A stretch of DNA of 64,000 nucleotides from Nitrospira sp. (GCA_030123625.1 CP126121.1:2768179-2832178); one strand, 5' to 3'; positions 1 through 8,395 are shown, counted from the stretch's first letter. Notes: generated from the letters alone by a model not told the origin. Translations and numbers: made by a program.

Positions 1-1163
1 TCATGGACGCCTCCGAGGCTGAATCGTTCGAATGTTCGGCCCATTGCCCTTGCGATAGATTGCCCCAAGCTTGTTTTGCCGACGCCGGGAGGACCGACGA
101 GACAGAGGATCGGGGCCTTCGCCGTCGGATTGAGCTTCAAGACCGCCAGGTGTTCGACGATCCGTTCCTTCACTTCCTTAATCCCGTAGTGGTCTTCTTC
201 CAACACCTGCCGGACCGTTGAAAGATTGAGATGTTCTTCGGATGCCTTCTTCCACGGGAGCTCCAGCACCAGTTCAAGATACGTCCTCAAGACCTGATGG
301 TCGGGCGACGTCGGCGGCACCTTGCTCAATCGAGCGGCTTCGCGCTCGACTTCCTTGCGAATCGGCTCGGGCAAATCGGCTTCAGCGATTTGTTTTTTCA
401 ACCGAGCGACCTCGTTCTCTTCGCCTTCGCCTTCGCCGAGCTCGTCCTGGATGGCTTTCAGTTGTTCGCGAAGAATGTACTCTCGTTGGTTCTTGCCGAT
501 TTTGGTCTGCGCATCCTTGGCGATCTTTTCCCGCAACTGCAGTATTTGGATTTCCTTCGACAGCGCGGCGTAGAGGGTGCGAAGAAGGTCCAATGTCGAA
601 GAACTTTCGAGCAAGCGCTGTTCTTCCACCACATCAAGATTGACGAGCGACGCGATGCGATAGGCAAGTGCCACGGAATCATCCTCGTTGCTCAGCACCG
701 CGCCGACTTCTTGGATGCCGGGAGCTTGGATCAACCTCGGTAAGTCCGACACCAACTCTTGAATGGCTCGGTGAAGCGCTTGGACTTCCGGTCCATCGTC
801 CGTAGGGCGCCCGAGAGAACGGACGCGCGCGATGGAGTAGGGAGTTGATTGTTCTTCTTTCAGGAGGACGGCGCGATCCAGCCCTTGAACCAGCGCGTGA
901 ATCGTTCCCTCGGACGACTGGCCGATTTGCTTGACGATCGCCTTCGTGCCGATGGAATAAAGATCTGCCAATCCGGGTTCTTCGGTTTGCGGATCCCGTT
1001 GTGCGACCACGACGATTGTCTTTTCTTCGGTCTTCATTGCGGCGTTGACGGCAGCGATGGATCGCTCTCGCCCGACTGTCAGCGGCATCATCACTCCTGG
1101 AAACAACACCGTCCGTTTGACTGGGAGTATCGGCAATGTAGACACAACATTATTATTATCCAT
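1..1163 (-). CDS. lon: Lon ATP-dependent protease, N-terminal part (cut by window edge)
   Basis: The minus strand reads an uninterrupted frame of 387 codons that leaves the window before the protease domain. Residues 1 to about 200 match the Lon substrate-binding N-domain (opening VSTLPILPVKRTVLFPGV). A charged coiled region follows, then the start of the AAA+ module with Walker A GPPGVGKTS at about residues 357-365. Lon degrades misfolded and regulatory proteins in the cytoplasm. An in-frame ATG lies 9 bases further upstream (1172), but the AAGG Shine-Dalgarno abuts it and is correctly spaced for the ATG at 1163, so 1163 is preferred. The catalytic Ser-Lys dyad lies outside the window and cannot be checked. 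Confidence 0.95.
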   Translation of the reverse strand, partial: MDNNNVVSTLPILPVKRTVLFPGVMMPLTVGRERSIAAVNAAMKTEEKTIVVVAQRDPQTEEPGLADLYSIGTKAIVKQIGQSSEGTIHALVQGLDRAVLLKEEQSTPYSIARVRSLGRPTDDGPEVQALHRAIQELVSDLPRLIQAPGIQEVGAVLSNEDDSVALAYRIASLVNLDVVEEQRLLESSSTLDLLRTLYAALSKEIQILQLREKIAKDAQTKIGKNQREYILREQLKAIQDELGEGEGEENEVARLKKQIAEADLPEPIRKEVEREAARLSKVPPTSPDHQVLRTYLELVLELPWKKASEEHLNLSTVRQVLEEDHYGIKEVKERIVEHLAVLKLNPTAKAPILCLVGPPGVGKTSLGQSIARAMGRTFERFSLGGVH

Positions 1164-1192
1164 GGAATCCATCCTTGTTCAGGGTTCAAGCC

Positions 1193-1198
1193 ATTATA
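1193..1198 (-). promoter_or_regulatory. Extended -10 promoter element for lon
   Basis: On the minus strand the sequence TGTTATAAT gives a perfect -10 hexamer preceded by the TGn extension. It lies about 30 bases upstream of the lon start, which implies a short leader of roughly 20-25 bases. No good -35 hexamer sits 17 bases upstream, as expected for an extended -10 promoter. No HrcA (CIRCE) inverted repeat was seen nearby. Confidence 0.5.
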
Positions 1199-1480
1199 AC
1201 AACCTGATAGGTTTCCCTGCGTGGAAGTCAAGGGAGAGGATCTAACTCTAAGACGAGCAATAATTACCGAACGGAACCGAGGCTCGCATCGCTCTATGCC
1301 GGCGATCTTGAAAGGTTTCTTGTCGACTCACCTTCATTACTTACTCTCAGACATACTGACCCCTTTCGCAGTCGTGGCTCGGGACGGAGGCTTGGCTCGG
1401 CGTGCAAAGCAAGCGCGTTTATGCTATCCATGCTTGGTGTTTGATTCGTGAGCCTTGCCTGTCTGTATTCACAACGAGCC
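1199..1480. other. Intergenic region between lon and the Nudix gene
   Basis: This stretch between two divergent genes must hold both upstream regions. Beyond the lon -10 element I see no convincing gene, tRNA or terminator. Short reading frames on both strands lack ribosome binding sites and any recognisable protein. Confidence 0.5.
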
Positions 1481-1492
1481 ATGCATATTCTG

Positions 1493-2035
1493 ATGAACTA
1501 TTGCAGCCACTGTGGTGCAACGGTCACGCATAAAGTTCCTATCGGGGACAATTTGCCCAGGCACGTGTGCGACAAGTGCGCGCGCGTTCATTATCACAAT
1601 CCCAAAATCGTCGCGGGCTGTATTCCGGAATGGGAGGATCAAATCCTTTTATGCCGTCGGGCTATCGAACCCCGTCTGGGACTGTGGACGTTCCCGGCGG
1701 GATTCATGGAGCTTGGCGAAAGTACGGAACAAGCGGCGGTGCGCGAAACACTGGAAGAGGCCCATGCCGATGTCGCCATTACCGGACTCTACGCCGTGCT
1801 GAGCCTCCCCAATATCGGACAGGTCTATCTGGTGTTTCGTGGCCGAATGAAGACGCCGGCATTTCAGGCGGGAGCGGAAAGCTTGGATGTGCGACTGTTT
1901 CCACTCTCGGACATTCCCTGGGAGACGATGGCCTTTCATGTGGTCAGCGAGGCCTTGAGGCGCTATGTGGCCGATGCGAAAGCAGGAGAATTTCGACTCC
2001 ATCTCGACAGCCTACCGGACAAGCCTGCGTTCTAA
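1493..2035 (+). CDS. Nudix hydrolase with N-terminal zinc ribbon
   Basis: The 180-residue product begins with a zinc ribbon (C4, C7, C26, C29) followed by a Nudix fold. The Nudix box is G-x5-E-x7-RETLEEAHA, with the usual glycine near its end replaced by histidine. Family members with this architecture hydrolyse nucleoside diphosphate derivatives such as ADP-ribose, NADH or FAD; the substrate here cannot be read from sequence. An ATG 12 bases upstream (1481) and a GTG at 1448 are in frame, but homology begins at MNYCSHCG. A degenerate relative of the same gene lies about 1 kb downstream. Confidence 0.85.
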   Translation: MNYCSHCGATVTHKVPIGDNLPRHVCDKCARVHYHNPKIVAGCIPEWEDQILLCRRAIEPRLGLWTFPAGFMELGESTEQAAVRETLEEAHADVAITGLYAVLSLPNIGQVYLVFRGRMKTPAFQAGAESLDVRLFPLSDIPWETMAFHVVSEALRRYVADAKAGEFRLHLDSLPDKPAF

Positions 2036-2039
2036 TACG

Positions 2040-2081
2040 ATTGTTCAGTCACAGCAATATATTGTTCAGTCACAGCAATAT
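2040..2081 (+). repeat. Exact 21-bp tandem duplication
   Basis: Two perfect head-to-tail copies of a 21-base unit (starting ATTGTTCAGTCACAGCAA) begin just after the Nudix stop codon. They are followed directly by a 16-base perfect palindrome at 2082-2097. No coding function is evident. Confidence 0.9.
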
Positions 2082-2097
2082 GATGATCATGATCATC
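2082..2097. repeat. 16-bp perfect palindrome
   Basis: GATGATCATGATCATC is its own reverse complement and abuts the tandem 21-bp repeats. It contains three overlapping ATGATCAT-like units. It could be a dimeric repressor operator for the downstream MNT/HEPN pair, about 105 bases away, or simple-sequence expansion; the first reading is inference. Confidence 0.6.
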
Positions 2098-2202
2098 GGC
2101 ATCCACGCCGTTCAGAGGATAATTCCGGACCAGCTATGTTTTGTCCCGTATCTTAGACAATAAGCGCTCACGCCAGGTATAATTCCCCATTGGAGTGAGC
2201 TG

Positions 2203-2535
2203 ATGCGGCAGCACAACCTCCCTCTCCCCCCTCTACTTGACACGATGGTACATCGCCTCGTTGAAACTCTTGCGCCGGAGCGTATCTACCTGTTTGGCTC
2301 CCAAGCTCGGGGAGAGGCTGGACCGGAGAGTGACTACGATCTGCTCGTTGTCGTCCCCACCTCGTCATTGCCCCGATACCGCCGGGACCAAGCTGCCTTC
2401 GAATCGCTACGAGGCATAGGGGTCGCCAAAGACGTGTTAGTTTTGACACGCGATGAGTTTGAACGACAACGTACGGTCGTGTGTTCCCTCCCGGCTACAG
2501 TGGAACGCGAAGGGAAGCTTCTCTATGCAGCCTGA
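2203..2535 (+). CDS. MNT-type minimal nucleotidyltransferase (antitoxin-like)
   Basis: The 110-residue protein has the pol-beta nucleotidyltransferase signature GSQARG followed by SDYDLLV, giving the GSx10DxD active site. Such minimal enzymes pair with HEPN proteins; in MntA-HepT systems the MNT protein inactivates the HEPN toxin by adding AMP. The next gene encodes a HEPN protein and overlaps this one by 11 bases, so the two are probably co-translated. Whether this pair acts as a toxin-antitoxin system or in another role is not decided by the sequence. Confidence 0.85.
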   Translation: MRQHNLPLPPLLDTMVHRLVETLAPERIYLFGSQARGEAGPESDYDLLVVVPTSSLPRYRRDQAAFESLRGIGVAKDVLVLTRDEFERQRTVVCSLPATVEREGKLLYAA

Positions 2536-2932
2536 GAAGGCTGCAGCGGTTCGCGGCTGGCTGAGCAAAGCCGCAGACGACCCGCGAGGCGCCCGCATCG
2601 ACTTGGATGCCAACCCGCCCTTCATCGAAGACGCCCTGTTTCATTGTCAGCAAGCTGCGGAAAAAGCTCTCAAGGGGTTTCTCACGGCCCACGATACTCC
2701 TTTCAAGAAAACTCACGATCTCGATGAACTGGGACGCCACTGTCTTGAATTCGATTCGAAGTTAGCGGATGCGCTCCAGCCTGCCGTTCCCTTGACCGTC
2801 TTCGCATGGGAATTCCGTTATCCTGGCGACAGCCAGGTTCCGTCCATCAAAGAAGCGCGCGAATCGCTGGCCATCGCCACGGCACTCTATATCGCCGTGC
2901 TCCAACGACTTCCTCAGAGCTGCCATTCGTAA
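2525..2932 (+). CDS. HEPN-domain protein, partner of the MNT gene
   Basis: The 135-residue protein is a typical alpha-helical HEPN domain, recognised from the HCQQAAEKALKGFL core (about residues 40-53), the THDLDEL segment and the C-terminal FRYPGD stretch. The ATG at 2525 lies inside the last codons of the MNT gene and gives the expected family length; a longer frame from 2453 would overlap more and adds no homology. The canonical RNase motif R-x4-6-H is not evident, unlike the HepT protein at 62555-62917, so catalytic toxicity is uncertain. Confidence 0.8.
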   Translation: MQPEKAAAVRGWLSKAADDPRGARIDLDANPPFIEDALFHCQQAAEKALKGFLTAHDTPFKKTHDLDELGRHCLEFDSKLADALQPAVPLTVFAWEFRYPGDSQVPSIKEARESLAIATALYIAVLQRLPQSCHS

Positions 2933-2954
2933 TCGTTCTGTCATGGTGCATTCC

Positions 2955-3240
2955 TTCTATCTCCCTAAAAGAGGCGGTAGTAGCTTGCGACCTTAGTTTG
3001 GCGTCACTTGAACAACCTGCACAGCTGCCATCGGTGTATGAGGCTGGTCGGCACATAGGTCAATATGCATGTCGTGTATGTAAAAGCCACGAACAAGAGG
3101 GTGGCGGTTTCCTCTCACGGCGATTCCGTGTGAGACGGCCTTCCCATGGTCACCGAAACTCTGCAGCATCACGTGCCGACGTGAAGAACGGCGAGTTTCC
3201 GTTCCATCTCACCAGCCTGCCGGAAGGCCTGCTTTCCAGA
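2955..3240 (+). pseudogene. Decayed second copy of the zinc-ribbon Nudix hydrolase
   Basis: Translating this gene-free stretch gives fragments collinear with residues about 80-175 of the Nudix protein at 1493-2035. SLKEAVVA matches STEQAAVR, then HIGQYACRV matches NIGQVYLVF. DSV-stop-DGLPMVTETL matches DIPWETMAFHVVSEAL, and GEFPFHLTSLPE matches GEFRLHLDSLPD. At least two frame changes and an in-frame TGA (about 3131) interrupt it, so it is a remnant and not a gene. The N-terminal half including the zinc ribbon is missing. The alignment was made by eye. Confidence 0.6.
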
Positions 3241-3496
3241 CAGAGAGTGACTTTGTCACAACCAGATATCAGATATGCACCAATGACCCTTGTATCAGAT
3301 AGATACACCAGTATCTAATTAGATCCAGTTACGTATTCGTAGTGTCTCTGCGCCTGTGTCCATGTTCCTTAACAATCAAAGACATAGACATTCTTCTAGA
3401 CAGGCAAAATGGTTGCTTAGGCATATTGCTTATCCGTGCCGCTTAGTGATAGGAAGGGACCGCAATTCTCACCGGTAATCAAGCTGGGTTTTCGGT

Positions 3497-4561
3497 ATGA
3501 CCGAGACCTCCAGAACTTACAAGTTCCACGACTCATACCTCACTCTCACCTTTGGGGACATAACGACCTCGGATGCCGAGGTTCTTGTTAGCTCAGACGA
3601 CTATAAACTTACGATGAGTGGTGGTGTGTCTCGAGCCATTCGGCAGGCCGGAGGGAATGCAATACCGCTGGATGCCGCCAAGATGACACCGGCCACTTTG
3701 GGCGATGTGGTGGTGACAACTGCTGGGACATTACCCGCTCGCTACATCTTTCATGCTGTTACGATCGGTCCATCCACTACATCGATGACTCCCTCGCAGG
3801 TTCTTCAGAAAGTCACAAAACGTTGCTTGCAATTCTTGGAGGCATTTGGTCTGCAATCAATAGCGTTCCCAGCCATCGGTGCAGGGACAGCAAGTTTCCC
3901 CTATGAAGAAGTCGCAGCTCAAATGTCGGAAGTCATCGCCGACGACCTCCTGAAGCGTAATCGTCCTGTGAAGATTTTGCTTTATCTCTACGATCCTCTT
4001 GGCCGAAAACAGCCGATGGACTACATCCGGTTCTTTGAAGAATTCGCGGCACGAACCCCAAAGGTGGCAGCTCACGAATCCATTCCGCCATCACTGGTAG
4101 ACCAAGGCAGTTCGGCCCAGGAGCATGTTTTTGTCAGCTATAGCCACAAAGACAAGGTCTGGCTGAAACGACTTCAGGACATGCTCAAGCCTTTGGTGAG
4201 ACAAGGGACCGTGTCTCTGTGGAGTGATACGGATATCAAGCCGGGAGCCACATGGAGAGATGACATCGAACGTGAGTTGAAAGCTGCGCGAGCGGCAGTA
4301 CTCCTTGTCAGCCCAAATTTTCTAGCGTCTGATTTCATCGCGCAGCATGAACTCCCCCCGCTCCTAGACAAGGCCAAAAATCAAGGAACTCGAATCCTGT
4401 GGGCTCACGTAAGCTCGTGTCTCTACAAAGAGTCTGGAGTAGGTGCGTACCAGGCCGCCCATGATGTGGCGCTGCCTTTGGACAAGCTCAAACCTTCAAA
4501 GCGGAATGAGGTCCTTGTGCAAATTTGCCAAAAAATTAGAGAGGCAACAAATCAGGTTTGA
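3497..4561 (+). CDS. Macro domain-TIR domain fusion protein
   Basis: The 354-residue protein has an N-terminal macro domain (about 10-185, with SGGVSRAIRQAGG and AFPAIGAGTASFP loops that line the ADP-ribose pocket in this fold). After a short linker comes a TIR domain (from about 209: VFVSYSHKDKVWLKRL). The TIR domain keeps WSDTDIKPGATW and the candidate catalytic glutamate E285 in QHELPPLL. Bacterial TIR domains cleave NAD+ or make cyclic ADP-ribose signals, and macro domains bind or hydrolyse ADP-ribose derivatives. SIR2-like and STAND genes follow on the same strand. Joining a signal producer and a potential reader in one chain is unusual. The region is AT-richer than its surroundings, which suggests transfer. 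Confidence 0.9.
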   Translation: MTETSRTYKFHDSYLTLTFGDITTSDAEVLVSSDDYKLTMSGGVSRAIRQAGGNAIPLDAAKMTPATLGDVVVTTAGTLPARYIFHAVTIGPSTTSMTPSQVLQKVTKRCLQFLEAFGLQSIAFPAIGAGTASFPYEEVAAQMSEVIADDLLKRNRPVKILLYLYDPLGRKQPMDYIRFFEEFAARTPKVAAHESIPPSLVDQGSSAQEHVFVSYSHKDKVWLKRLQDMLKPLVRQGTVSLWSDTDIKPGATWRDDIERELKAARAAVLLVSPNFLASDFIAQHELPPLLDKAKNQGTRILWAHVSSCLYKESGVGAYQAAHDVALPLDKLKPSKRNEVLVQICQKIREATNQV

Positions 4562-4689
4562 TGGGGCCGGGTTTCTATAGTAACAAAGACATCGGTTTAA
4601 GGAGGCAAGACGAGATCTAGATTTTGGAAGCATGACGTCGAGTTCATATTTTATCTGCGCATCGAGGTAGCTAGGAATGGAGGATGACC

Positions 4690-5688
4690 ATGGCTGGTAT
4701 ACCTTATGGGGGGATCTGGGAGAATTGGAAATCCGGTATGGTAATCCCATTTTTGGGTGCAGGAGCTTCTATCTCTGCACGCGTCGCTTCTCCACTAGAG
4801 CATTGGGATCCTGATAACCCAACCTTTCTGCCGAGCGGAGGCGAATTGGCCCGATATCTCGCCAGTCTGTCTGATTTCCCATCTCAAGACGACTATGACC
4901 GACGCGATCTGGCCAAAGTATCTTCTTACTATTCTGAATACCTGGGCCGTAAAGGCCTTCGTAGTTTGCTACGCCAGAAAGTCTTTGCTGGTAATCCAAA
5001 AGAAGGAAAGAGCCTTTTTTACACGCCTGGGAAACTTCATAAGTTTCTTGCGGCAGTACCGGTCCCTCAGGTCCTTGTCGTCACCAACTACGACACTTTG
5101 CTCGAGCAGGCCTTTGTGGCCGCTGATAAGCCATTTGATTTAGTAGTATATCCTGCCGAACGTAAGGATCTTGCTAACTGTGTCTTGTGGTTTCCTCATG
5201 GAGAGGTGCAGCCTAAAGAAGTTGCGGCAAATGAGCTTGATCTTGACTTCAGTACGACCACAGTGATTTTCAAAATGCATGGCACCATACAGAGCGAAAC
5301 GGAAAAATGGGATAATTTGGTTATTACGGAGGAAGACTATGTGGAGTTTATGTCCCGTATGGAAACGGCAGTGCCATGCCAGCTGAAAACGTTTTTCCGT
5401 GATCGCAGTTTTCTCTTTCTGGGTTATAGCCTCCGTGATTGGAACCTCCGCCTAATCTTTAAGAATCTGAGCAAACGACCTGCTGCTGAGCCACAGTTTA
5501 GCGGAGAGGACAACCAGCGCCCTCCATCTTGGTCGATACAAATCACTCCACCAGAATTTGAGAAAAAACTGTGGGCAAAGCGAAATGTTGAAATATATGA
5601 GTGCAATCTTAATGTATTTGCCGAAGAGATGTGGAAATGCAGCAAATTGAAGCAAGTGAGCAATGAAGTACTGGTGAACTTGACTTGA
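4690..5688 (+). CDS. SIR2-like (NAD+-consuming) protein
   Basis: The 332-residue protein opens with a Rossmann loop GAGAS (residues 23-27), continues with TNYD (about 133-136) and has the candidate catalytic histidine in KMHGT (H197). It ends with the FLGYSLRDWNLR block typical of prokaryotic SIR2_2 proteins. Many such proteins are NADase effectors in anti-phage systems, including Thoeris ThsA, Dsr and SIR2-Argonaute pairs. No separate sensor domain such as SLOG or a transmembrane segment is visible. The GGAGG at 4679-4683 abuts the ATG at 4684 but is properly spaced for the ATG at 4690, so the latter is chosen. The next gene starts 6 bases after the stop. Confidence 0.88.
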   Translation: MAGIPYGGIWENWKSGMVIPFLGAGASISARVASPLEHWDPDNPTFLPSGGELARYLASLSDFPSQDDYDRRDLAKVSSYYSEYLGRKGLRSLLRQKVFAGNPKEGKSLFYTPGKLHKFLAAVPVPQVLVVTNYDTLLEQAFVAADKPFDLVVYPAERKDLANCVLWFPHGEVQPKEVAANELDLDFSTTTVIFKMHGTIQSETEKWDNLVITEEDYVEFMSRMETAVPCQLKTFFRDRSFLFLGYSLRDWNLRLIFKNLSKRPAAEPQFSGEDNQRPPSWSIQITPPEFEKKLWAKRNVEIYECNLNVFAEEMWKCSKLKQVSNEVLVNLT

Positions 5689-5694
5689 TGCTCC

Positions 5695-7836
5695 ATGGAC
5701 GAGAATACACCGTTTTGTCCCTATGTAGGTTTAGCACCCTTCACTGAAGACCATCAAAAGTATTTCTTCGGCCGAAGCCGCGATCAACGAATCATATCCT
5801 CCAATCTACGTTCAGCTCCGCTAACTATCTTATATGGACCAAGCGGCGTTGGTAAGAGTTCTATTTTGCAGGCCGGAGTTATCCCTCACCTGCGAAATGA
5901 AGCACGGACAGCTATCGTTCTATTTCGGGAGTGGCAAGGACCGTTTCTTGAGAAGCTAAAGCGAGCATGTGTGGATTCGGTCTGTTTCGCCGTGCACAGG
6001 TCTCTCGACATCGATTTGGCATTGCCCTTCGATGACATTCTATACAAATCATCTAAGGCACTCAATGGCACAATCCTGGTTCTGCTGGATCAGTTTGAAG
6101 AATACCTGCTTTATCATTCGAGCCAGGGTTCTGATGTAGGAGCGAGTTTTGATATTGAGCTGGCCCGCTCCGTAAACAGGGAAGAAATAGACGTGAATTT
6201 CCTAATCGGATTGCGGGACGACGCGCTGTCGAAACTAGATCGATTTAAGCGACGTATCCCAAACCTCCTTGCCAATACACTGCGGTTAGCTCATTTAAGC
6301 AAGGAAGGGGCTAAGGAGGCCATACGGGAACCGCTGAATAGATATGAGAACGACTATGACACACGGGAGGGCCCGGTTAGAATCGATGATGACTTGGTCA
6401 ACGAAATCTTGAAACAAGTAAGGCCAGAACGTATACGCATCAGCGATTCTACTGGAGCAGGTAGAGCACAGTCTGCCAATGAGGTAAGTGAGATAGCAAC
6501 TCCTTTCTTGCAGCTTGTTTTGACACGGCTTTGGGAGCTTGAAGCAAAAGCAGATTCAGAGAAGATTCGCTTCGAGACATTCAAAAGGTTAGGGCAAGTC
6601 AATGGAATCGTTATATCGCATCTCGCAGAGACTCTAGATGCCTTATCATCTCAAGAAAAACTAGTTGCAGCGCGAATCTTTCATCACCTCGTCACTCCTT
6701 CTGGAACCAAGATCGCTCAGACTCCTGAATCCTTGGAAGGATATCTCAGGGAAGAACCTGCAAGCCCGTACAAGCAGCCACTGATACCCATTCTCGAGAA
6801 GCTGTCGACCGGCGATAAACGCATTCTTCGATCAGTGCCGTTGCCGGATACGTCCAATGGGATATCCTTTGAAATTTATCATGATGTACTTGCACAAGGT
6901 ATCTTAAGTTGGCGGGCAAGGTTAATTCAGAAGCATGAAACAAAAAAACAAATCCTGCGATCAATGTCTTGGATCATGGGGGTACTTCTACTAACGGCAA
7001 TTGCATCTTCGTACATATCGTGGCTCCAAATCCGACCATGGGGTCTCTTGCGGACACTTAGCACGGGAAAGGTCCATACATTACACAACGATGTGGTAAC
7101 ACTAGGGCGCTCTACCCCGGGTAATATGCAGGCTAATGTAAGTTTTCAGCCCAACATGATTTCTCGACTACATGCAATGATTGGCCGCAATTTATTGGCC
7201 TTCGATGTGCGAAGCCTAAATGGGACCACGATTAACTCCGAGTTTGTCCCATACGGAAAATCAAAAAAACTGCAGGATGGCGACATCATTGTCCTTGCAG
7301 GAATTGCTCCTATGGTATTCGAGAGTATTGTTTACTCTACCTTGCAGTTTTGGCCTCCGCATATCAGAGAGCTTCCGCCTCCCGAAGGTTGGGGTATGAT
7401 CATTGATGGTAAATCAAGAATGCCGCACTATTTAAGAGGCACTCGACATGTTCTAGCGCTAGGTGGAGATGGAATAATCTCAGTAAAGGAGGGAGTTGAA
7501 GCTGGAGGGTTACTGACAATACATCAGACAGGTCCTGAGACAATCATGATTAGTGATGCAGATGATGACTATGATTTATGGGTCCAGCTAAGGGTAGGTG
7601 ACTACACCTATGTGTCGTGTAAGATCCCTCCGGGAAGAATGATCCGCGACCTTCGCCTTCGAGAATTGGACAAGTTTTTTCCCTGCAAGCAGCTCAGTGG
7701 GAGAAAGGATCTTTACGATATCAGACAGATAGAACATGACCTTTTTACCGTGATCTATATGTACAGGGATACTCCATTCCAGATTGTTCCCATTGTGCCA
7801 TATCTAGAGGAGCCGACTCCTGTCCAGGAGTACTAA
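5695..7836 (+). CDS. nSTAND1-type ATPase with transmembrane helix and C-terminal FHA domain
   Basis: The 713-residue protein starts with the nSTAND1 hallmark PYVGLAPF-x-FFGR. Walker A GPSGVGKSS lies at about 47-55 and Walker B ILVLLDQFEEYLL near 130. A single membrane helix lies at about 424-443. It is followed by an FHA domain (about 460-545) with LGRS, SRLHAM and NGTTIN, the pattern that reads phosphothreonine. A last segment (about 550-713) looks like a degenerate second FHA-like beta unit. STAND ATPases act as signal-induced oligomerising switches. Six bases separate it from the SIR2 gene, so an operon is likely. The usual WD40 or TPR sensor of STAND proteins is replaced by membrane plus FHA modules. 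Confidence 0.85.
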   Translation: MDENTPFCPYVGLAPFTEDHQKYFFGRSRDQRIISSNLRSAPLTILYGPSGVGKSSILQAGVIPHLRNEARTAIVLFREWQGPFLEKLKRACVDSVCFAVHRSLDIDLALPFDDILYKSSKALNGTILVLLDQFEEYLLYHSSQGSDVGASFDIELARSVNREEIDVNFLIGLRDDALSKLDRFKRRIPNLLANTLRLAHLSKEGAKEAIREPLNRYENDYDTREGPVRIDDDLVNEILKQVRPERIRISDSTGAGRAQSANEVSEIATPFLQLVLTRLWELEAKADSEKIRFETFKRLGQVNGIVISHLAETLDALSSQEKLVAARIFHHLVTPSGTKIAQTPESLEGYLREEPASPYKQPLIPILEKLSTGDKRILRSVPLPDTSNGISFEIYHDVLAQGILSWRARLIQKHETKKQILRSMSWIMGVLLLTAIASSYISWLQIRPWGLLRTLSTGKVHTLHNDVVTLGRSTPGNMQANVSFQPNMISRLHAMIGRNLLAFDVRSLNGTTINSEFVPYGKSKKLQDGDIIVLAGIAPMVFESIVYSTLQFWPPHIRELPPPEGWGMIIDGKSRMPHYLRGTRHVLALGGDGIISVKEGVEAGGLLTIHQTGPETIMISDADDDYDLWVQLRVGDYTYVSCKIPPGRMIRDLRLRELDKFFPCKQLSGRKDLYDIRQIEHDLFTVIYMYRDTPFQIVPIVPYLEEPTPVQEY

Positions 7837-7854
7837 GCTCAAACCTAGTTCAGT

Positions 7855-8214
7855 TCACGTCTTCGGCAGCTCGTCTTTTGGAAGGATGAGGGCCTGTCCT
7901 GTCGTCACGGAGAGTTGCTCGACCACCTTCTTCAGTCGTTCTTGTTCAGGGGGCGCCACTGTTAAGAATTCGACACCGATGCCTTGGGATCCGGACCAGC
8001 GGACGGCCCCCCGGCTAACGTGGATTGGTGTAGGTTCGCCGGGCAGTTCGATGAATATTTCAACCTGCATGCCGGTAAAGGGCCGGACGACGCTTTCCAA
8101 CCGGCAGCCTTTCAGCGAGAGATCCTTCACGGAAGCGTTGTATCGAAGTTTGTCTCTCTGAACCAGCGTGCTTGGCATTGCAACCGGAAACCTGGGGAAT
8201 TTCCGAACAACCAT
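7855..8214 (-). CDS. PilZ-domain protein
   Basis: The 119-residue product carries the c-di-GMP-binding PilZ signature: RKFPRFPV near the N-terminus (RxxxR) and DLSLKGCRLE (D/NxSxxG) about 25 residues later, followed by the beta-barrel strands. It is a single-domain PilZ protein, likely a cytoplasmic c-di-GMP receptor. The frame extends upstream to 8319, but the ATG at 8214 has a GAGG ribosome site 8-9 bases before it and PilZ homology begins there. Confidence 0.85.
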   Translation of the reverse strand: MVVRKFPRFPVAMPSTLVQRDKLRYNASVKDLSLKGCRLESVVRPFTGMQVEIFIELPGEPTPIHVSRGAVRWSGSQGIGVEFLTVAPPEQERLKKVVEQLSVTTGQALILPKDELPKT

Positions 8215-8395
8215 CGTGCATCCTCGTGTTATGGGGACTTGGCTCTCAGCCTGCTGAGCCGATCGCCGTTGTGCTAAGGCACTACGTAGCAGGCTATGTG
8301 GGAGGAGGCAACTTGTCAACGAAAAGACCGATCCAGGCAGGGCCGGCAGAGTTCAGAACTAACGGATGGGTTGCTGGTTTTCTTTATCTGTAACA

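Noticed and set aside
3497..5688. Calling the macro-TIR and SIR2 genes a Thoeris system outright
   Set aside because: The sensor domain is on the TIR protein instead of the SIR2 protein, and a third STAND gene is present. The resemblance is modular, not a match in architecture.
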